A stretch of 11,027 nucleotides of DNA from assembly GCA_946886245.1 (NCBI GenBank), contig CAMPIF010000099.1, forward strand, positions 1-11,027, written 5' to 3'. Source of the DNA: Ectopseudomonas composti (lineage in GTDB: Bacteria > Pseudomonadota > Gammaproteobacteria > Pseudomonadales > Pseudomonadaceae). Made by a program: the position numbers and the translations under genes. Positions 6,938-11,027 of this stretch are shown piece after piece. The notes beneath the pieces were generated by a model. That model had not been told where the DNA came from, made no database searches, and saw nothing but the letters and a program-made list of their open reading frames with translations. The number at the start of each line of letters is the position of its first letter. The first letter of the stretch is position 1.

Positions 6938-7746
6938 GCGCCGGTCTCGAGGGCGACGACCGGCTCCTCGCTGGCCAGCTGCGCCTCGGCCAGACGATAG
7001 AGTTCGATCTGCCCGTCCAAGTGCTCGATCAGCGCCGTGCAGGATTCCACCCAGTCGCCGCAGTTCATGTACTCCACGCCGCTCACCTGGCGAATCTCGG
7101 CATGGTGGATATGGCCGCAGACCACGCCCTGCAGGCCACGCTTGACGCACTCGTGAGCGATGGCCTCCTCGAAGTCGCTGATGAAATTCACCGCCGTCTT
7201 GACCTTGTGCTTGAGGTAAGCCGACAGCGACCAGTAACCGTACCCCCAGCGGCTGCGCCAGTGATTGAGCCAGCGATTGAGAGTCAGGGTGAACTCGTAG
7301 GCAGAGTCACCGAGAAAGGCCAGCCAGCGGTGATAACGGGTGATCACATCGAACTGGTCGCCATGGATCACCAGCAATTGACGGCCATCGGCCGTGACGT
7401 GCACGGCCTCATCCACCAGTTGGATATTGCCCAACAGCAGGCTGGAGTAACGGCGCAGGAATTCGTCATGGTTGCCGGTGACGTAGATGACCTCGGTACC
7501 GCGCTTGCTCATGGTCAGCAGGCGACGGATCACGTTGGTGTGCGCCTGCGGCCAGTAGATGCCACCGCGCAGTTTCCAGCCATCGATGATGTCGCCCACC
7601 AGGTAGATGCGGTCAGCCTGATAGCGCTTGAGAAAGGCTGCCAGGTGTTCGGCCTGGCAGTCGCGTGTGCCGAGGTGCACGTCGGAGATCCACAGGGTAC
7701 GGACACGTTGCTTGCGGCTGGGCTTGGCGAGCTGAGCGCTGGTCAT
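6934..7746 (-). CDS. plcP: Metallophosphoesterase, phospholipase C for lipid remodelling (PlcP)
   Basis: A 270-residue calcineurin-like phosphoesterase of the LpxH/UDP-diacylglucosamine diphosphatase-like group. Metal ligands are Asp22 and His24 (SDVHLG), Asp52 (GDIIDGW), Asn92-His93 (GNHDE), His128 (HGDQFD) and His212, His214 (GHIHHAEI). There is no signal peptide. General databases tend to call such proteins UDP-2,3-diacylglucosamine diphosphatase. I prefer PlcP because of the coupled glycosyltransferase, the Pho boxes upstream and the match in gene order to P. aeruginosa PA3219, shown to release diacylglycerol from phospholipids when phosphate is scarce. Sinorhizobium PlcP is a PhoB-regulated relative. 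The ATG at 7746 has GGAGG six bases upstream (7757-7753). A lipid A role is unlikely but not excluded by sequence alone. Confidence 0.9.
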   Translation of the reverse strand: MTSAQLAKPSRKQRVRTLWISDVHLGTRDCQAEHLAAFLKRYQADRIYLVGDIIDGWKLRGGIYWPQAHTNVIRRLLTMSKRGTEVIYVTGNHDEFLRRYSSLLLGNIQLVDEAVHVTADGRQLLVIHGDQFDVITRYHRWLAFLGDSAYEFTLTLNRWLNHWRSRWGYGYWSLSAYLKHKVKTAVNFISDFEEAIAHECVKRGLQGVVCGHIHHAEIRQVSGVEYMNCGDWVESCTALIEHLDGQIELYRLAEAQLASEEPVVALETGA

Positions 7747-7788
7747 GGGCGACCTCCGGCTGGGTTTAGACGAGCTTGAGGGGTCGCG

Positions 7789-7828
7789 GTGAAAAGCTTG
7801 TGACAGGAAAAAGACCGTTCAATGACGC
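7789..7828 (-). promoter_or_regulatory. Pho box array (four PhoB half-sites) upstream of plcP
   Basis: Read on the minus strand, four 7-base half-sites are spaced exactly 11 bases apart: GCGTCAT (7828-7822), CGGTCTT (7817-7811), CTGTCAC (7806-7800) and TTTTCAC (7795-7789), separated by 4-base spacers TGAA, TTTC and AAGC. Against CTGTCA(T/C) they match 5, 5, 7 and 5 of 7. The last two form the strongest 18-base box. The end of the array is 42 bases from the plcP start codon. A weak -10 candidate, TCTAAA (7770-7765), lies 18 bases downstream, longer than the roughly 10-11 usual for PhoB promoters, so the start site is unsure. No -35 is visible, as expected for PhoB activation. Confidence 0.72.
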
Positions 7829-7849
7829 AGCATCACCTCGGCCCAGGCG

Positions 7850-7856
7850 TTACACT
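7850..7856 (+). promoter_or_regulatory. Possible -10 element for the divergent AraC-type gene
   Basis: TTACACT at 7850-7856 contains TACACT (4 of 6 to TATAAT), 24 bases before the ATG at 7881, in the GCGTTACACTCCGG context common at Pseudomonas promoters. No convincing -35 lies 16-18 bases upstream. The Pho half-sites end 22 bases upstream, so PhoB could also affect this promoter. Confidence 0.3.
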
Positions 7857-7880
7857 CCGGCGGTTGCCGAGGAAACCGCC

Positions 7881-8627
7881 ATGCTCCCGATCCTGTCCCT
7901 GCGTCATTACAGCCACGAAGTGCTCAGCCATAGCCACGACCACGCGCAACTGGTGTTCGGCCTGGCTGGCGAGCTGCAATTCGAAGTGGCTGGCCAGGGC
8001 AGCCAGGTGCTGCGCCACCACCTGGCCGTGGTGCCGGCCGCAGCCCGCCATACCTGCGGCAGCCCACGCGGCAGTCAGTGCCTGGTGCTGGACCTGCCGG
8101 CCAACGATTGGCTGGAACGCCAGCTCGGCCACCATGCGAACGATATCCAGCGCCTGCTGGACAAGCCCAATGCCCTGCAACTCGATGCTTCGCAGGGCCA
8201 GCTCCTCAACTGGCTGGCCAGCAGCCCGATCAATGACCCGATCATCGCAGGTCAGGGTGCGGCCTTGCTGCTCGGCAGCCTGGCCTGCAGCCGCCAGCAT
8301 GCCGAAGCGCCCGGCTTGCCCATGGCTGCCCTGGATCGCTACATCGAGCAGCACGCGGCGCATCCGCTGCAGGTGGCGGACCTGGCGCGCCTGGCTGGCC
8401 TGTCGGTGGCGCGCTTTCACGCCCGCTTTCTCACCGAGACCGGGCGCACGCCCATGGAACACATTCGCCAGCGGCGCCTGCACCTGGCCGAGCAACTGCT
8501 GCGTGGCAGCGACCTGGCCGTTGGCGAAATCGCGGCCCGCGTCGGCTACAACTCGCAAAGCGCATTCACCGCCGCCCTCTCCCGCCACCTGGGCATGACC
8601 CCAAGGCAATTGCGCCGCACGCGCTAG
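7881..8627 (+). CDS. AraC-family transcriptional regulator (cupin N-domain)
   Basis: A 248-residue regulator. The N-terminal part (about 10-75) is a short AraC-type cupin with HSHDHAQLVFGLAGELQF, where the His-rich HxHxH stretch (residues 17-21) lines the usual ligand pocket. The C-terminal part (about 150-245) is the double HTH: VADLARLAGLSVARFHARF and IAARVGYNSQSAFTAALSRHLGMTP. The frame is open from 7776, but that would put coding sequence over the Pho boxes; the ATG at 7881 has GAGGAAA upstream and begins the family-like sequence. It is divergent from plcP and sits where PA3220, also AraC-like, sits in P. aeruginosa. Its target and effector are not known. It may act on plcP-agt, on itself, or on the downstream csaA-like/permease pair. 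Confidence 0.92.
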   Translation: MLPILSLRHYSHEVLSHSHDHAQLVFGLAGELQFEVAGQGSQVLRHHLAVVPAAARHTCGSPRGSQCLVLDLPANDWLERQLGHHANDIQRLLDKPNALQLDASQGQLLNWLASSPINDPIIAGQGAALLLGSLACSRQHAEAPGLPMAALDRYIEQHAAHPLQVADLARLAGLSVARFHARFLTETGRTPMEHIRQRRLHLAEQLLRGSDLAVGEIAARVGYNSQSAFTAALSRHLGMTPRQLRRTR

Positions 8628-8683
8628 CCAGCACACGAGCCGCAGGCTGTGCCATGCGCAGCGCAGAACCATCGGTTGGCCCC

Positions 8684-8702
8684 GGTGCGCTCCGCCCGCA
8701 CC
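8684..8702. repeat. Small inverted repeat in the gap after the AraC-type gene
   Basis: GGTGCG (8684-8689) and CGCACC (8697-8702) form a perfect 6-base stem around a 7-base loop. It resembles the GGTGCGC/GCGCACC hairpin at 9990-10006 and may be a degenerate copy. A second weak fold, GCACA (8631-8635) with TGTGC (8648-8652), lies just after the AraC stop. Neither has a T-run. The rest of the 171-base gap (8628-8798) shows only the promoter below. Confidence 0.3.
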
Positions 8703-8743
8703 CATCCTCGATAGCCTGGCGACAAAACTCATCACTCCCGCGA

Positions 8744-8773
8744 CAGACAGCCACCGCCTGCGCCGCCTAGACT
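8744..8773 (+). promoter_or_regulatory. Candidate sigma-70 promoter for the csaA-like gene
   Basis: CAGACA (8744-8749, 4 of 6 to TTGACA) and TAGACT (8768-8773, 4 of 6 to TATAAT) are 18 bases apart, giving a leader of about 20 bases before the ATG at 8799, with GAGGAG (8787-8792) as ribosome binding site. Strength is inferred to be modest. Confidence 0.42.
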
Positions 8774-8798
8774 GCGCGGCATCATCGAGGAGTACCCC

Positions 8799-9134
8799 AT
8801 GCAAACCATCGAATGGCAGGATTTCGAGAACGTGGAGCTGCGCGTCGGCACCATTCGCAGCGCCCGCCCCAATGAAAAGGCCGTGAAGCCGGCGTACGTG
8901 CTGGCAGTGGATCTCGGCGAACTGGGCATCAAGACCTCCAGCGCGCAGATCACCGCGCACTACAGCTGTGACGAGCTGATTGGTCGGCAGGTGCTGTGCG
9001 TGTGCAACTTCGCCCCCAAACGCATCGCCGGCGTACGCTCGGACGTGCTGGTGACCGGTGTCCATGACGGCGAAAACCGCGTTGTCCTGGCCGGTTTCGA
9101 CCAGCCTTTGCCCAACGGTGCGCGCCTGGCATGA
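8799..9134 (+). CDS. csaA: CsaA/YgjH-type tRNA-binding-domain protein
   Basis: A 111-residue single-domain OB-fold protein of the EMAP-II/CsaA family, which also occurs at the C-terminus of some MetRS enzymes. Characteristic stretches are DFENVELRVGTI (8-19), SSAQIT (47-52), and NFAPKRIAGVRSDVLVTG (70-87), ending DQPLPNG. Family members bind tRNA non-specifically; Bacillus CsaA also behaves as an export chaperone. In Pseudomonas the role is not settled. GAGGAG sits 6 bases before the ATG. The stop overlaps the start of the permease gene (ATGA, 9131-9134), so the two are translationally coupled. The symbol is by family resemblance only. Confidence 0.9.
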   Translation: MQTIEWQDFENVELRVGTIRSARPNEKAVKPAYVLAVDLGELGIKTSSAQITAHYSCDELIGRQVLCVCNFAPKRIAGVRSDVLVTGVHDGENRVVLAGFDQPLPNGARLA

Positions 9135-9982
9135 CGGAACGTAACGCCCTGCTGGCGATTCACCTGGGTGCACTGCTGTTCGGCCTGTCGGGCATCTTCG
9201 GCAAACTGGCGGCAACCACACCGAACATGATCGCAGGCGGCCGCGCGCTATTTGCCGTGATCGCCTTGAGCCTGGCTGCGCTGCTCTGGCGCAGTCGCAA
9301 CGCGATTCGCCCGAGCCTGCGGCAGATGGCCCTGCTGGCACTCGGTGGTCTGCTGCTGGGCACGCACTGGGTCACCTTCTTCGAAGCGGTGAAGGTCTCC
9401 GGTGTGGCCATCGCCACCCTGGGTTTCGCCAGCTTCCCGGCCTTCACCGTACTGCTGGAGGGGCTGCTGTTTCGCGAACGCACCCGTCCCAGCGAGTTCG
9501 CCATGGTCGGCGTGGTGTGCGTGGGGCTGATCCTGGTCACGCCGCAGTTCAGCCTGAACAGTGATGCCACGGTCGGCTTGCTGTGGGCGGTGCTGTCGGG
9601 CTTTCTGTTCGCCCTGCTGTCGCTGCTCAATCGCGCCAGCACCCGTGGCCTCGACCCGGTAAAGGCCGCGCTGTACCAGAACATCACCGTACTGCTGTGC
9701 TTTCTGCCGCTGGCCTGGCCGCTGCTGCCCAGCGTGCGCCCGGTGGACTGGCTGTGGCTGGCCATGCTCGGCATCTTCTGCACGGGCCTGGCGCACAGCC
9801 TGTTCGTTGCCAGCCTGCGCGTGCTCAAGGCACGCACCACGGCGGTGATCTTCGCCCTGGAACCGGTCTACGGGATTCTGTTCGCCTGGTGGCTGTTCAG
9901 CGAAGAGCCGACGCTACGCATGCTGGCCGGAGGCGTGCTGATCGTCAGCGCCATCTTCGTTTCAGCGCGCATGGCGCGTTGA
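9131..9982 (+). CDS. EamA/DMT-superfamily permease
   Basis: A 283-residue inner-membrane protein with about ten hydrophobic helices in two EamA repeats (about 5-137 and 147-280). The second repeat has the family's EPVYGILFAWWLFSEEPT stretch (about 244-261), and the first has the matching FPAFTVLLEGLLFRERTRPS. DMT permeases export or import small metabolites such as amino acids, nucleosides or toxic analogues; the substrate here cannot be told. It overlaps the csaA-like gene by 4 bases and probably depends on its translation. It ends 7 bases before a hairpin repeat and converges on the SelW-like gene. Confidence 0.93.
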   Translation: MTERNALLAIHLGALLFGLSGIFGKLAATTPNMIAGGRALFAVIALSLAALLWRSRNAIRPSLRQMALLALGGLLLGTHWVTFFEAVKVSGVAIATLGFASFPAFTVLLEGLLFRERTRPSEFAMVGVVCVGLILVTPQFSLNSDATVGLLWAVLSGFLFALLSLLNRASTRGLDPVKAALYQNITVLLCFLPLAWPLLPSVRPVDWLWLAMLGIFCTGLAHSLFVASLRVLKARTTAVIFALEPVYGILFAWWLFSEEPTLRMLAGGVLIVSAIFVSARMAR

Positions 9983-9989
9983 AGCGAGC

Positions 9990-10006
9990 GGTGCGCACGG
10001 CGCACC
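9990..10006. repeat. GGTGCGC/GCGCACC hairpin repeat between convergent genes
   Basis: GGTGCGC (9990-9996) and GCGCACC (10000-10006) form a perfect 7-base stem around ACG. With the following CTAC it resembles the short GTAGGGTGCGC-type palindromes scattered in several Pseudomonas genomes (recalled, not searched). It fills nearly all of the 24-base gap between the permease and SelW-like stops and could act as a two-way terminator without a T-run. Its GTAG edge supplies the TAG stop of the SelW-like gene. Confidence 0.6.
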
Positions 10007-10288
10007 CTACCGGTCGTTGTGGCCCAGATCGCGGGTTGGATCGATCAGATCGCGCACTCGTTGCTTGAGCACCTTGGCCTCGGGGAAGCCACCATCGGCC
10101 TTGCGTTCCCAGATCTGCTGACCGTCGCAGAGGATGCGAAACACACCGCCCGTGCCCGGCTCCAGGCTGACCCGGCCCAGTTCGTCGGCAAAGGTGCTGA
10201 GCAGTTCCTGAGCCAGCCAGGCGGCGCGCAGCAGCCACTGACACTGGGTGCAATAGGTGATGACGATTTCAGGCTTTTGATCGGGCAT
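10007..10288 (-). CDS. SelW/SelT/SelH-family (Rdx) thioredoxin-like protein, Cys form
   Basis: A 93-residue protein with the Rdx-family layout: a beta strand, then the CTQC motif (Cys13-Cys16, where animal SelW has CxxU), then WLLRAAWLAQELL helix, the GTGGVFRI strand pair and the closing GGFPEAKVLKQRVRDLI helix. Both redox cysteines are standard TGC/TGT codons, not UGA. Family members are presumed small redox proteins; the bacterial partner is unknown. The ATG at 10288 begins a family-like N-terminus (MPDQKPEIVITYC). The last residues, GHNDR, and the TAG stop abut the hairpin repeat, so the tail may have been shaped by repeat insertion. The gene is divergent from the patatin gene with a 71-base shared control region. 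Confidence 0.9.
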   Translation of the reverse strand: MPDQKPEIVITYCTQCQWLLRAAWLAQELLSTFADELGRVSLEPGTGGVFRILCDGQQIWERKADGGFPEAKVLKQRVRDLIDPTRDLGHNDR

Positions 10289-10318
10289 GGCAGCGGCTCT
10301 ACTGTGGGGCTTGATGCC

Positions 10319-10325
10319 TATAATA
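10319..10325. promoter_or_regulatory. Back-to-back -10 boxes between selW-like and patatin genes
   Basis: TATAAT at 10319-10324 on the plus strand is a perfect sigma-70 -10 box, 36 bases before the patatin ATG. Read on the minus strand, bases 10325-10320 give TATTAT (5 of 6), 32 bases before the SelW-like ATG. No convincing -35 hexamer is present at the usual distance on either strand, so activators or an extended -10 may be needed. Confidence 0.5.
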
Positions 10326-10359
10326 ACGGCCTTTGTCTCTGCTCCTGCCGGAATCCATC

Positions 10360-11027
10360 ATGCGCCGCCTGCTGTTTTCGCTGCTTTGCCTGTTCGCCCT
10401 GTCCAGCCTGCCCGTCATCGCCGCCGAACGTGTCGGCCTGGTGCTGTCGGGCGGCGCCGCTCGCGGCCTGGCACACATTGGTGTGCTCAAGGCGCTGGAA
10501 GAACAAGGCATTCGCATCGACGCCATCGCCGGCACCAGCATGGGCGCCATCGTCGGCGGCCTCTATGCCGCCGGCTATTCGGTGGCTGAGCTCGAGCGCC
10601 TGGCGCTGGAGCTGGACTGGCAACAGGCGCTGTCCGACTCACCGCCACGCGAGGACATTCCCTTTCGCCGCAAGCAGGACGACCGAGATTTTCTGATCAA
10701 GCAGAAACTCAGTTTCCGTGACGACGGCAGCCTGGGCCTGCCGCTGGGCGTGATCCAGGGCCAGAACCTGGCGCTGCTGCTCGAGGGTCTGCTGGTACAC
10801 CGCAGTGCCACCCGCGACTTCGATCATTTGCCAATCCCCTATCGCGCCGTGGCCACCGATGTGGTGACGGGTGAGCAGGTGATCATGGGTAGCGGCCACC
10901 TGCCGCAGGTGATGCGCGCCAGCATGTCGATCCCGGCGGTGTTCGCCCCGGTGGAAGTGGACGGCCGCCTGCTGGTCGACGGCGGCATGGTCAACAACGT
11001 GCCAATCGACGTCGCGCGGCAGATGGG
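10360..11027 (+). CDS. plpD: Patatin-like phospholipase, PlpD-type (5' part, cut by window edge)
   Basis: The visible 222 codons begin with a signal peptide (residues 1 to about 21, MRRLLFSLLCLFALSSLPVIA) and enter a patatin domain: oxyanion loop SGGAARGLAH (30-39), nucleophile Ser60 in GTSMG, and the catalytic-dyad Asp207 in DGG. The segment matches what I recall of P. aeruginosa PlpD, a type Vd autotransporter in which a secreted patatin lipase is followed by a POTRA domain and a 16-strand barrel. Those later parts lie beyond base 11027, so a soluble periplasmic patatin of the RssA kind is not fully excluded, though the signal peptide favours PlpD. The start is the ATG at 10360, with a weak GGAA 6 bases upstream. 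Confidence 0.85.
   Translation, partial: MRRLLFSLLCLFALSSLPVIAAERVGLVLSGGAARGLAHIGVLKALEEQGIRIDAIAGTSMGAIVGGLYAAGYSVAELERLALELDWQQALSDSPPREDIPFRRKQDDRDFLIKQKLSFRDDGSLGLPLGVIQGQNLALLLEGLLVHRSATRDFDHLPIPYRAVATDVVTGEQVIMGSGHLPQVMRASMSIPAVFAPVEVDGRLLVDGGMVNNVPIDVARQM

Noticed and set aside
7021..7779. Plus-strand open frame of 252 codons opposite plcP
   Set aside because: Shadow of plcP, whose catalytic motifs are all intact on the other strand.
7776..7880. N-terminal 35-residue extension of the cupin AraC-type gene
   Set aside because: It would code through the Pho boxes, lacks a good ribosome binding site and is not family-like; GAGGAAA precedes the ATG at 7881.
8631..8652. Terminator after the AraC-type gene
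   Set aside because: The stem is short with a bulge and no T-run follows, so I did not call it a terminator.
7833..9341. Minus-strand open frame of 502 codons opposite the AraC-type and csaA-like genes
   Set aside because: It is a shadow of three good plus-strand genes and has no recognisable motif.
10007..10288. Selenocysteine in the SelW-like protein
   Set aside because: Both positions of the CxxC motif are ordinary cysteine codons and no in-frame TGA or SECIS-like element is needed.

Overview
The window is high-GC, densely packed gammaproteobacterial chromosome, almost certainly Pseudomonas. The evidence is the class III adenylate cyclase with a MASE2-type membrane domain (CyaB-like), a PlpD-like patatin, a Pseudomonas-type REP pair, and a gene order (cyaB, glycosyltransferase, metallophosphoesterase, AraC regulator) that I recall from P. 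aeruginosa PA3217-PA3220. The tandem trkH pair and the other neighbours suggest a different species, perhaps of the P. mendocina/P. oleovorans group; that is inference.

Layout. Positions 1-2149 hold two tandem TrkH potassium-channel subunits on the plus strand, the first cut by the window edge. An AraC-type regulator (2166-3179, minus) converges on them. Divergent from it is a plus-strand pair of putative iron enzymes: a DUF962/Mpo1-like membrane protein (3309-3626) and an HD-domain protein with the ligand pattern of diiron oxygenases (3675-4262). A structured 158-base leader region precedes the adenylate cyclase cyaB (4421-5809). A REP pair (5831-5887) fills the gap between cyaB and a convergent minus-strand operon.

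That operon, plcP-agt (7746 down to 5897, genes overlapping by ATGA), is the most informative part. PlcP is the phospholipase C that strips head groups from phospholipids during phosphate starvation, and Agt is the glycosyltransferase that turns the diacylglycerol into a glycolipid. Upstream of plcP I find four PhoB-type half-sites in exact 11-base register (7789-7828), which ties the operon to phosphate limitation directly from sequence. A second AraC-type regulator (7881-8627, plus) is divergent from plcP and shares this control region.

From 8799 a CsaA-like tRNA-binding-fold protein and an EamA/DMT permease form a coupled pair. A hairpin repeat (9990-10006) fills the gap to a convergent SelW-like CxxC protein (10288-10007, minus). 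A patatin-like phospholipase (plpD-like) starts at 10360 and runs off the right edge; its promoter region has a perfect TATAAT that also reads as a -10 box on the opposite strand.

No tRNA, rRNA, CRISPR array, insertion sequence or prophage gene is visible, and there is no gene-free stretch over 300 bases. The longest gaps are 171 bases (8628-8798) and 158 bases (4263-4420).
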